64,000 nucleotides of DNA, taken from positions 4,989 to 68,988 of the forward strand of contig CAXBPY010000005.1 in NCBI GenBank assembly GCA_963977675.1, given 5' to 3'. The translations under genes were made by a program, and so were the position numbers. This DNA is from CAXBPY01 sp003455275 (GTDB lineage Bacteria; Bacteroidota; Bacteroidia; Chitinophagales; UBA10324). Positions 46,257 through 54,826 of the stretch are shown here, piece by piece. Under the pieces are notes generated by a model. That model ran no database searches and had not been told where the DNA came from. It saw nothing but the letters and a program-made list of their open reading frames with translations. Every line of letters begins with the position of its first letter. Position 1 is the stretch's first letter.

Positions 46257-47498
46257 TCAGAGTTTGCCCGTTCCCCCGCACATTTTGCACGGGACATAAG
46301 CAGCAGGATGAATCACTTCCTTAATTGTGTAGGTCACGAAATTGCGCGGACCAATTCCGTTGCTGATGTCCTTAGTCACCACACGGTCATGCACCACTTC
46401 GTCCTGCCAAACTTTTCCTGAACCATTGCACTTCGGACAGACTTTTTTTTCTTCCACAGTTTTTCCTGAAGCAAGCAACATAACCGTGTGCAATGAATCA
46501 GCGGTGTGAATCGAATCAACATTCACATAAGAATAATCATTCAGGTATTTGTCAGTTGCCTTATGATAGAGCGAATCAAGATTGCGCGTGTTCGCCTGCG
46601 CTGCAAGGGCATAACGATCCTGCTCATATCGCAAGCGACTCGTAATTCCTTTTGATGTTTTAAAAACTGCAACGCTGTCAATGATGTTGTCAACAAAATT
46701 TCCGATGAGCGTGTCGCCTGATTTGTAATAGTAAATCCCGAACCCGTTTGACATGGCGTGTTTGAATTCGCCATCGTATTTATCTCCATTCGTGTAGTAG
46801 CAGGTTCCCTTGCCTTCAATTTCATCATTCACAAACTCGCCTTCATAGCGGCTGCCATCGCCAAAATAGAACGCGCCCTTGCCTGATTTTTTTCCATACA
46901 CCACATAGCCCTCGTAGCGGCTTCCGTTGTTGAACGAATAAATGCCGTAGCCATTCATATCGTTGTTCGCAAAATCGCCGATGTATTTATTGTTATTGAC
47001 CGTGGTGAGGATTCCTTTTCCTTCGAACTTGTCGTTGTGAAAATCGCCTTCATACTTATTGCCGTTCGCATAGTAGAAGATCCCCTTTCCTTCAAATTTG
47101 TTCTCGCTGAAATCTCCTTCGTAGCGGTTGCCATTGTTGTAATAAAAAATTCCGTGACCCTGCTTCAGGTTGTTCACGAAATCTCCGTCATAGCGGTTTC
47201 CGCTCTTGTAGTAATAAACTCCCTTGCCGTTTTTCTTATTGTCAAGAAAATCTCCGTCGTAGCGGCTGCCATCGTAGTAGTAGTAAATTCCTTTTCCGCT
47301 GAATGAACCATTGATAAAGGTGCCCATGTATTTGTCGCCATTGGTGTAGTAGCGGATGCCATAACCATCCGAACAATTTCCGCTCACGCAGGTGTCATGA
47401 CGGTAGGGAGAATTCTGTGCACCTGCACGGAAAGAACAAATGCAATTGAATGCAACAAGGAGAAGGAGAATTATTTTTCCGGAGTAAATTTTCTTCAA
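46257..47498 (-). CDS. Secreted MORN-repeat protein with DnaJ-type zinc motifs
   Basis: 413 residues with a signal peptide (IILLLLVAFNCICSFRAGAQ). Ten MORN repeats of 23 residues (about 46-275; pattern GKGIYYYxxGxRYxGDF) are followed by a helical stretch and a C-terminal region with two zinc-finger-like motifs, CPKCNGSGK and CKMCGGTGK. MORN repeats form an extended beta sheet and can bind lipids or proteins; CxxCxGxG pairs bind zinc in DnaJ. The combination in an exported protein is unusual. It lies 18 bp upstream of the propeller kinase gene on the same strand and may be co-transcribed with it. Confidence 0.85.
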   Translation of the reverse strand: MKKIYSGKIILLLLVAFNCICSFRAGAQNSPYRHDTCVSGNCSDGYGIRYYTNGDKYMGTFINGSFSGKGIYYYYDGSRYDGDFLDNKKNGKGVYYYKSGNRYDGDFVNNLKQGHGIFYYNNGNRYEGDFSENKFEGKGIFYYANGNKYEGDFHNDKFEGKGILTTVNNNKYIGDFANNDMNGYGIYSFNNGSRYEGYVVYGKKSGKGAFYFGDGSRYEGEFVNDEIEGKGTCYYTNGDKYDGEFKHAMSNGFGIYYYKSGDTLIGNFVDNIIDSVAVFKTSKGITSRLRYEQDRYALAAQANTRNLDSLYHKATDKYLNDYSYVNVDSIHTADSLHTVMLLASGKTVEEKKVCPKCNGSGKVWQDEVVHDRVVTKDISNGIGPRNFVTYTIKEVIHPAAYVPCKMCGGTGKL

Positions 47499-47577
47499 GC
47501 GAATAGCAGACTTGTGTAGTGTTCAAATGTAATCAATCGTCGTTTTGAATATAAAGGAATTATGAATGCAAGTAAAT

Positions 47578-47612
47578 AAAAAACCCTCTCCGAATTTCTC
47601 AGAGAGGGTTTT
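47578..47612 (-). terminator. Rho-independent terminator of rpsA
   Basis: CCCTCTC (47584-47590) pairs with GAGAGGG (47602-47608), extended by four A-T pairs. On the minus strand the stem is followed by six T residues. It lies 22 bp past the rpsA stop codon. Confidence 0.88.
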
Positions 47613-47633
47613 CAATTTTAGTTTGAAAAAAAA

Positions 47634-49607
47634 TTATTCTGCTTTCGGTTCTTCAGTTGAAGATGATTCAGAAGATGCATCAGATGAAGTTTCAGTTGAT
47701 GCCTCAGGAGCAGTTGTTGTTTCTGGTTCTGCAGTTTCAGCAGCAGCGCTGTCAGATCCTTGTTCAAGTTTCTGTTTTAATTCAGCCAAACCGCCAATTT
47801 CTCCGAGAGTTGATTTTTCGACTTTACGATTGATGTTTTTGATATCAGAACGGGTGTCGTTTCTTTCCTTATCTTTTCTTTCGCCCTCGGCTTTTTTCTC
47901 TTCTGCTTTCTTTTCATCATGAACGCGTGAATGAGAAACTATGATTTTCTTATTACCACGGTCAAATTCTAGAACTTTAAATTCGAGTGTTTCATCTACT
48001 TCAGCAGCCTTGCCATTTTCCTTTTTCAAATGCTTGGTTGGGGCAAATGCTTCCAGGCCATAAGGCATCAGGATCACTCCTCCGTTATTGTCGCGTTTGA
48101 TAACTGTAGCTTGGTGTACACTTCCAACCGGGAACAGTGTTTCAAATGTGTTCCAAGGATCTTCTTCCACCTGGCGGTGACCGAGTGAAAGTTTGCGGTT
48201 CTCTTTATCAATTTCAAGAACCATAACTTCCATTTCATTACCCACTTTAGTAAATTCATTCGGATGATGAATCCGCTTCACCCAACTCAGATCACTTACA
48301 TGAACGAATCCGGTGATGCCGGGCTCCAGTTCAACAAACACTCCGTAAGCACTGATGTTGCGCACGATTCCTTTCTGCTTGCTGTTTACAGGATACTTGG
48401 TTTCAATATCGCTCCATGGATCTTTTGAAAGTTGCTTTAAACTTAATGACATTTTACGCTCAGCGCGGTCAATGGTCACCACAACTGTTTCCAGTTCTTC
48501 TCCTGATTTGAAGAACTCTTTAGAATTAATTGGAGTATTGCTCCAGCTAACTTCACTCACATGAATTAATCCTTCAACTCCTGGAATGATTTCGAGGAAT
48601 GCTCCGTAGTCTTCAATGTTTACAATCTTTCCTTTGATATGGCTTCCAACATCTACAGAAGGATCAAGTGTATCCCATGGTTGCGGAGTCAATTGTTTGA
48701 GACCAAGAGAAATTCTTTTTTTCTCATCATCGTAATCGAGCACCACCACATTGAGTTTCTGGTTAAGTTCCAGCACTTCTTTCGGATGGTTGATTCTTCC
48801 CCATGAAATATCAGTGATATAAAGCAAACCATCCACACCACCGAGGTCAATGAACGCACCGAAGTCAGTGATGTTTTTAATGGTTCCTTCCAACACTTGT
48901 CCTTTTTCAAGTTTGCCCATAATGGCAGCACGCTGTTGTTCAATATCACTTTCAATCAGTGCCTTATGGCTTACCACAGCATTCTTGATCAATTCATTAA
49001 TCTTAACGACTTTGAATTCCATGGTCTGACCAACATACATATCGTAATCAGTAATAGGTTTCACATCAATTTGCGAACCCGGAAGAAATGTTTCCATGTC
49101 GAATACTTCAACAATCAATCCTCCCTTTGTTTTGCTCGTGATGGTTCCCATTACAACTATTCCTGTTCTGTGGGCATCTACGATTCGCTCCCATGAGCGA
49201 ACGAGTTTTGCGTTCTTGCGAGATAAAATAAGCTGACCTTTTGGGTTTTCTTTTTCTACAACAAGAACTTCAACTGCATCACCAACTTTTAATCCTTCGA
49301 TGTCGCGGAATTCAGAGAGAGGCACAAGTCCGTCGCTTTTGAATCCTACATTAAGTACCACATCGTTGTTGGTGATTGAAACTACCTGTCCGTGCAGGAT
49401 TTGATCGTTTTCAATATTGACGAAGGTTCCGTCATATTGCTTTTTCATAGTGTTACGCTCATCATCGGAATAAGAGCGAACATTTTTTTTGTTTGTGTTC
49501 CAGTCAAAATCATCGTGACGGGAATCGGTGGTTGAATTGTTTTTTTTCTCTGCTTCAACCGGTGCCGGAGTTTCGGCGGTTTGGTTTTCTAAATTGTTTT
49601 CTGTCAA
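47634..49607 (-). CDS. rpsA: 30S ribosomal protein S1
   Basis: 657 residues from a TTG start at 49607. A longer in-frame reading to ATG 49688 adds 27 residues that do not look like S1. The TTG has a perfect AGGAGG nine bases upstream. Six S1 RNA-binding domains follow (for example GQVLEGTIKNITDFGAFIDLG and GSHIKGKIVNIEDYGAFLEI), then an acidic Glu/Ser/Thr/Ala tail (last 50 residues). S1 brings mRNA to the ribosome, especially important where Shine-Dalgarno pairing is rare, as in Bacteroidota. A strong terminator follows. Confidence 0.95.
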   Translation of the reverse strand: MTENNLENQTAETPAPVEAEKKNNSTTDSRHDDFDWNTNKKNVRSYSDDERNTMKKQYDGTFVNIENDQILHGQVVSITNNDVVLNVGFKSDGLVPLSEFRDIEGLKVGDAVEVLVVEKENPKGQLILSRKNAKLVRSWERIVDAHRTGIVVMGTITSKTKGGLIVEVFDMETFLPGSQIDVKPITDYDMYVGQTMEFKVVKINELIKNAVVSHKALIESDIEQQRAAIMGKLEKGQVLEGTIKNITDFGAFIDLGGVDGLLYITDISWGRINHPKEVLELNQKLNVVVLDYDDEKKRISLGLKQLTPQPWDTLDPSVDVGSHIKGKIVNIEDYGAFLEIIPGVEGLIHVSEVSWSNTPINSKEFFKSGEELETVVVTIDRAERKMSLSLKQLSKDPWSDIETKYPVNSKQKGIVRNISAYGVFVELEPGITGFVHVSDLSWVKRIHHPNEFTKVGNEMEVMVLEIDKENRKLSLGHRQVEEDPWNTFETLFPVGSVHQATVIKRDNNGGVILMPYGLEAFAPTKHLKKENGKAAEVDETLEFKVLEFDRGNKKIIVSHSRVHDEKKAEEKKAEGERKDKERNDTRSDIKNINRKVEKSTLGEIGGLAELKQKLEQGSDSAAAETAEPETTTAPEASTETSSDASSESSSTEEPKAE

Positions 49608-49622
49608 GTTATGGTTCCTCCT
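49605..49622 (-). promoter_or_regulatory. Strong Shine-Dalgarno (AGGAGG) and TTG start of rpsA
   Basis: AGGAGG occupies 49617-49622 (read on the minus strand), nine bases before the TTG at 49605-49607. Starts inspected elsewhere in the window lack a comparable purine motif at this spacing, so this one decides the rpsA start. Confidence 0.8.
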
Positions 49623-49765
49623 TTTGTATGGGATTTTTTTTGGGATGGCAAATGTAACTGCAGGAGGCAGAAAACCTAATGAATACAAGAGTTAATCTGC
49701 AGGGAAAAAAATGAAGCTTTCAGGGATTTAACCTGAAAATGAAAAAATAAGAACAATAAATGGAA

Positions 49766-52700
49766 CTACTTCTTATTCGGATCAAATTCCTTTTTGCCTG
49801 TTTCGATGTATTGCATGCGGGCAAGGAAAGTGTTCATCTTATTTTCACTTGCTACAGTGTATTGATAAACCTTTCCATCATCAGTTTTAGTTCTGCGTTT
49901 TTCCGGATCAATTGATTGAAGTGCCACCATCCAGTTTCTGTCACCGGAAAGGATTTGCATGTTATTATTCTGGTAGAAGAAATAGTAATACTTGCCGTCA
50001 TCGCCAGGAATGTATAGATTCATGTAGTCACCGCTTTTCTTATACCCGATTTCAAGATAAGCTCCCTGAATCATTCTGTTAATGGCAATAGGTCCTACAT
50101 AAGCAATTCCAAACGGGCCTTTTGAGTAAAAAGATTTTGAATCCTTATCCCAGACCAAATGAAGATCAGTGAAAAACATAGTGTACTTAAAGTCTTCCGG
50201 TTTTTTGAAAGTTCCATCCTTGTTCATCTGATCATTGAACTTCTTTTCATTTTTCAGGGCAATAAATTCAGGAATGCTTTTCGCAAAATCATCACTGAAA
50301 TAATCCAGGTCTTCCTGGCTGAAATTGTTTGCCAGAACGGTTTTGCCCATGCTTTCCAATAAATCATCTTTAATATCAAACTGAATTCCCATCAGTAATT
50401 TGAAATCATATTTGTTTTTAATTACATCGGTGTTGATATAACCAGCGGCCTGAACATCAACCAAACCAAAATTGAGTCCCATATCCATTTTACCCTCAGC
50501 ATAAACTTTTCCGGTGGCATCGTTGTACTTAATGATGTTGCCGCGGGTGGCCTCATTCAGAATTTTATCGGGATCGCCGGCCACAAATTCTTTTGCTGTT
50601 TCATCGTAATAAACAATTCCGTTGGCAATGAACAGGTTTTTATCCCTGCTTGATTTTTTTGCCTGGAAAAAGGCAGTGTATAAATCTGAAGAATCGGCTT
50701 CGAAAACAATTCCTGCGGTGGAAGGTTTCTTGCGCGGATCCACAGGGTCTTTGTAATAAATGAGTGAAGAGTCGCGGGTGAAATTATTGTTAATGCTGAA
50801 CCACTCTGCTTTCACATTCGGATTATTCATCTGAAGTTTTGCATAACCATCAAAGTTCAATTCTTCAACTGGCGCCTGAATATTAACCTGACCGGTGTAA
50901 TAAACTTTTGGAATAATGAAAAATTTCTGAGCGGTATCAATTGTAGTTTTTGCATAAGTGCGGTAATGTTTCGTGCTGTCTTTATAAACTCCAATGTCAG
51001 TGAAATTTATTTTCTGTTTAGTGCCATTTTTACTGACGAAAGTATAATCGCCGCTTGCCTTGTAACTGTATTTTGCAAAAACATTAGCTGTTACATTAAA
51101 GAAATTGTGGAATTCATTTATAGTATCCGCAACAATTTTTGCTTTGTTGAGCGTGCGCATCACAGCATCGGGCTCGATTATTACTTTTCCGCTGTCGGGA
51201 ATAATATGCGCATCAGCAACCGCGATATAAGGGACCTGGTTTACTTTCAGGATAAAATCATTCAATGAATAATTTGCACTTGTACCTGTAAAGCTGAGGG
51301 AGTCTTGTTTAGGATGTATGCTTGTGAATTCTGCTTCAGTTCCAGCCGGTGCGGTGAATTTCAAATTCTTCTTTGCCATATCCCAATGAAATTCATTGAT
51401 AGAAGTGCGGTATTGGTTATATGGAAGTTCGGTTGCGATATCATCAGTATTGGATTTGAAATCGCCAACTTGTTTATCAAAATCAATATTTGAATTTACA
51501 TTTTTGGTACTTAAGGCAAACTTGTTTGGGTCTATTGATTTGATCACAAAGTCAGATGTATCTGATTGCATTTTGTTTTTTCCAAAATTGATGTCGCCTG
51601 ATTTTAAAGTAGCATCAGCCCAATCAACAGTTCCGCTTCCTTTCAATCCTTTTGGAGTCAGTACTAATGTTCCGGTCATGTCAGTTTCTTTTCCAAACAT
51701 TTTGAACGGAACAGAATCTGTTTTTACCATCATGCTATCGCTGTATGGTTTCCATGAAACTCCTACATTATTTCCGTTTACAGTTGGATAATCAACTCCT
51801 CCTAATGTGGTTGCAGTCATATCAAAACTCTGAGCTTTGCCTGTGGTGGAATCAGGAAGAAAAACAAAGTGATCTGATTTAGTAACTGAAGTCAGGTAAT
51901 TAATACTTCCGTTACCAAGAAGGCCGCGATTGTCGAGTGAAATTGTATTGGAGAATGTTCCCTTGCTGCCATACATCGGAAGTGCAGTCCGCTTGGTTTG
52001 AAATCCGAGGGCGAGGTCTTTTTGAATTCCTATTGGTTCTACAATGTCAGGAAAAATTCCTGCGGAAACCAATTTCCCTTTGAACTCAACTTCATCTGCT
52101 TTGAATGCAAGCAAACTATCAAATAGAAATGGTTCGAGTTCATAGAAAAATTTGTTTTTATCATAGGCTCCTCCTTGAGTAGAAGGGCGGTTGTAGAAGA
52201 CATAACTTTTATCTGTTGTTTTTAGAGAAGGATATGTCCAGTGTCGGTCCATTCCGCTCTTGTTAGCTTTCACATCAATTGTAAGATCGCCGGTTAATCG
52301 TTCAACATAACTATGAATCGGAACTAAAATTGGCCATCCGTCAGCACCGAATTGTCCGTTCGGAATATTGATAAGCATAGTGTCAATGTTTGCAAGATTC
52401 ATTTTCCAGTCAGCATAATTTAGAGAAAAACCTGAACCATACATATCAAGCCTGCCTGCAAACATTTTTCCGTCGAAGTCAATGTCGCGGTTCTTTCGTT
52501 CAATCAAAGAATCTTTTCGGGGGAAAATCACTACGAAATTAGAATCACTGATCACTACACTCTTAACTCCTTTTGCATTCATAGCATAGGTGTTCATGTC
52601 AATAGTTCCGTTTGTTGAATTCTTAGGTTCCGAAACCATTTTAATATTGTCATAATCCATATGTTTCTGATCATTCAGAATATAGTTGATTGTTTTCTTG

Positions 52701-54238
52701 CGCACAGTCACTATTTCCTTTGATTCATCATAGTAGATAAAACCATCTTCAACCAGTTTATAAAGCGTTCGTCTTATAGTTTCCGGTACATAAGTTTTTG
52801 AAATGTATTTGGCAAGTTCATCAGTATAAATTTCCATTGTCTGATGTTCTTCAGTATATTGTTTTATTTTATTAATGATATTGAAGTCAGAAATATTTTG
52901 ATACTTATCCAGCCTGCCTTTTTCAAAATAATTTATGGATTCAAATTTTGATTCGCCGGCGGCAGAACCCGGAATTTCGCTCATACTGAGAGTTGGTTCA
53001 TCCAATCTCCAGTATAGTGCGTCAGCATATATGTCATTGTTATGGTATGAATCGAAAAATGCAGAGCGCGCAATTCCATCTTTTCCTCTTTCAACCACCA
53101 GTTGTTTGGTGCTGACGCGATACTTCAGTATGGCGCCGGTATGATAGATTGAATCTTTGCCGAGATAAATATTTACTTCAGCTTGTGGTGAATAAATTTC
53201 TTCAAACTTTTTCAGCACAAATGAATTTGCTCTTGCCTTCACACCTACCGCTCCATCGTATCTTCTCAGCGTGAGTTCCGCTTTAAAATCTTTTCCGCCG
53301 CTGCAACTCATCTTGCTCCCTTCAATGGTAATACCTCCGTGAAGAGTAGCATTATCGCCGATATTTTTAATAAAGATATTTCCATCATAACTGTAAAACC
53401 TTGGATAGCCGCTTGTTTCAGGGGTGTTGTTTGCAAGAAGTTTATCAATCAGTTTCCCGGTAAGTTGATCTTCAAGAATAGGAGCATAGGTTAGCGTAGC
53501 AGAGTCAACAGTGAATTCACTTTTCTCGCAATCAATTTGAAATTTATAAAATGTTGCATACACATTATTTGGGTCAAGGCCTGCGCGGCTCCAGTCAATC
53601 ATACCTTTTTTCCCTTCCCACATATTATCGACCGGAAAATATTTTCCCATTGTATGATGAACGATGATGGTATCGCCATTGGTGATTCCAAGCAAATCGG
53701 TTTCAGGAATTACAGCTACAGGTTTGCCATCAATATAGTCGAGAGTGAATTCAGTAGCCGTAATTTTCCATGTACGCCCGGGTGCAATATTGAGAGCATT
53801 CTGACCGAAAATATCTTTACTGAAATCAATAAATGCCTGGAAGTTTTTGTTATTCCCTTTCTGAAGGTTGGTTATGAGTTGCTTCAATGTTTCGCTCCAC
53901 TGATCGAAAGTATTGGACGAGATTGTGCCGGTCGAATAAGCATTGATTGACATTACAAAATCTCTGAAGTATGGGATCACAAGCATTTTGCGTGTGCGCA
54001 TCATATTGGCAATCTCAATCACGCTGTTCTGCTGGCTGCCATTGAGTTTGAGCCACGACGATTCAAAACCTTTTGCTGCATCCTTGCAATCCTGTTGCTG
54101 CGTGTTTTCCAGCAACTGAATCATTTCCTTCTGAAAGTTGCTGGCCTCAAAAGGCTTATCAGTTTGTGCGAAACAACTGGTAAAATTCAAAATGAGAGTT
54201 ATGGACAGGAGGGAAGTAAAAATGAAAACTGAACGCAT
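49766..54238 (-). CDS. Very large secreted beta-rich protein of unknown function
   Basis: 1,490 residues from ATG 54238 (RSVFIFTSLLSITLILNF signal ending near SCFAQ); a reading from 54265 adds nine residues ahead of the signal. I do not recognise a named family. The N-terminal 140 residues are helical. The rest is mostly beta and rich in aromatic residues, with repeated modules such as GLLGNGSINYLTSVTKSDHF and GLKGSGTVDWADATLKSGDI, and OstA/AsmA-like phrases (IKYNDATGKVYAEGKMDMG). A helical segment at about 470-540 (PETIRRTLYKLVEDGFIYYDESKEI) resembles a winged helix. A periplasmic or surface lipid- or protein-handling role is possible by analogy with LptD/TamB but unproven. It lies 158 bp upstream of rpsA. 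Confidence 0.8.
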   Translation of the reverse strand: MRSVFIFTSLLSITLILNFTSCFAQTDKPFEASNFQKEMIQLLENTQQQDCKDAAKGFESSWLKLNGSQQNSVIEIANMMRTRKMLVIPYFRDFVMSINAYSTGTISSNTFDQWSETLKQLITNLQKGNNKNFQAFIDFSKDIFGQNALNIAPGRTWKITATEFTLDYIDGKPVAVIPETDLLGITNGDTIIVHHTMGKYFPVDNMWEGKKGMIDWSRAGLDPNNVYATFYKFQIDCEKSEFTVDSATLTYAPILEDQLTGKLIDKLLANNTPETSGYPRFYSYDGNIFIKNIGDNATLHGGITIEGSKMSCSGGKDFKAELTLRRYDGAVGVKARANSFVLKKFEEIYSPQAEVNIYLGKDSIYHTGAILKYRVSTKQLVVERGKDGIARSAFFDSYHNNDIYADALYWRLDEPTLSMSEIPGSAAGESKFESINYFEKGRLDKYQNISDFNIINKIKQYTEEHQTMEIYTDELAKYISKTYVPETIRRTLYKLVEDGFIYYDESKEIVTVRKKTINYILNDQKHMDYDNIKMVSEPKNSTNGTIDMNTYAMNAKGVKSVVISDSNFVVIFPRKDSLIERKNRDIDFDGKMFAGRLDMYGSGFSLNYADWKMNLANIDTMLINIPNGQFGADGWPILVPIHSYVERLTGDLTIDVKANKSGMDRHWTYPSLKTTDKSYVFYNRPSTQGGAYDKNKFFYELEPFLFDSLLAFKADEVEFKGKLVSAGIFPDIVEPIGIQKDLALGFQTKRTALPMYGSKGTFSNTISLDNRGLLGNGSINYLTSVTKSDHFVFLPDSTTGKAQSFDMTATTLGGVDYPTVNGNNVGVSWKPYSDSMMVKTDSVPFKMFGKETDMTGTLVLTPKGLKGSGTVDWADATLKSGDINFGKNKMQSDTSDFVIKSIDPNKFALSTKNVNSNIDFDKQVGDFKSNTDDIATELPYNQYRTSINEFHWDMAKKNLKFTAPAGTEAEFTSIHPKQDSLSFTGTSANYSLNDFILKVNQVPYIAVADAHIIPDSGKVIIEPDAVMRTLNKAKIVADTINEFHNFFNVTANVFAKYSYKASGDYTFVSKNGTKQKINFTDIGVYKDSTKHYRTYAKTTIDTAQKFFIIPKVYYTGQVNIQAPVEELNFDGYAKLQMNNPNVKAEWFSINNNFTRDSSLIYYKDPVDPRKKPSTAGIVFEADSSDLYTAFFQAKKSSRDKNLFIANGIVYYDETAKEFVAGDPDKILNEATRGNIIKYNDATGKVYAEGKMDMGLNFGLVDVQAAGYINTDVIKNKYDFKLLMGIQFDIKDDLLESMGKTVLANNFSQEDLDYFSDDFAKSIPEFIALKNEKKFNDQMNKDGTFKKPEDFKYTMFFTDLHLVWDKDSKSFYSKGPFGIAYVGPIAINRMIQGAYLEIGYKKSGDYMNLYIPGDDGKYYYFFYQNNNMQILSGDRNWMVALQSIDPEKRRTKTDDGKVYQYTVASENKMNTFLARMQYIETGKKEFDPNKK

Positions 54239-54435
54239 GAAGCAGATTTGGTTTTTCAAGGGCAATGAAAGCAGAAAAAGTTTTTACACTCAAACGAATC
54301 TGTTAACACATATAATGCCTTATATATTTTATGACCTAATAAATTTTATCAATAAAGCCTGAAACAGGTAATCAATAGTCAGCACTGCCAGCTACCTTAC
54401 TAAAACTGCTACTAAAAATATTTTACTACTATGTA

Positions 54436-54466
54436 TTGCATAGTTCAATGTTTTACCATTTATTTG
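54436..54466 (+). promoter_or_regulatory. Bacteroidota-type promoter of the padR-pspC operon
   Basis: TTG at 54436-54438, a 20-bp spacer, then TTTATTTG (54459-54466), one base from the TAnnTTTG consensus. The predicted start falls about 15-20 bp before the padR ATG. The rest of the 249-bp divergent gap (54239-54487) shows no other clear signal. Confidence 0.5.
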
Positions 54467-54487
54467 CACCGTCAAACAAAAAATCAA

Positions 54488-54826
54488 ATGGAAATAGAGA
54501 ACACAAAAGCACAGATGCGCAAGGGAATCCTGGAGTTCTGTATTCTATCCATCATACATGCTGATGACGAATGCTATGCCTCTGAAATCATAGAGCGTAT
54601 GAAGCAGGCGAAGTTGCTGGTGGTGGAAGGAACGCTGTATCCAATCCTTACACGGTTAAAGAACGATGGCTACCTCAACTATCAATGGGTGGAATCGAAA
54701 TCAGGACCACCTCGGAAATATTATAAGCTCACCGGACTGGGCGAAAAATTTCTGAAAGAACTTCAGAAAACCTGGGACGAATTAGTTAGTGCTGTTTCAT
54801 TAACCACAAAAAAATCTAAATCATGA
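54488..54826 (+). CDS. PadR-family transcriptional regulator
   Basis: 112 residues from ATG 54488 (EIENTKAQMRKGILEFCIL); an earlier in-frame ATG at 54431 lies upstream of the likely transcription start. A winged helix fills the protein, with the PadR signature VVEGTLYPILTRLKNDGYLNYQW and the wing SGPPRKYYKLTGLG. PadR proteins repress stress or efflux genes and release DNA on ligand binding. Its stop overlaps the PspC gene start by four bases, so it very likely controls its own operon. Confidence 0.92.
   Translation: MEIENTKAQMRKGILEFCILSIIHADDECYASEIIERMKQAKLLVVEGTLYPILTRLKNDGYLNYQWVESKSGPPRKYYKLTGLGEKFLKELQKTWDELVSAVSLTTKKSKS

Noticed and set aside
46081..46290. 69-aa frame ending in HTELVEVLRSGKQQ
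   Set aside because: The TELVEV phrase is the other-frame translation of the palindromic repeat at 46150-46179, not a gene.
46674..47363. 69-bp periodic repeats considered as a minisatellite
   Set aside because: They encode ten 23-residue MORN repeats with normal codon variation, so they are protein repeats.
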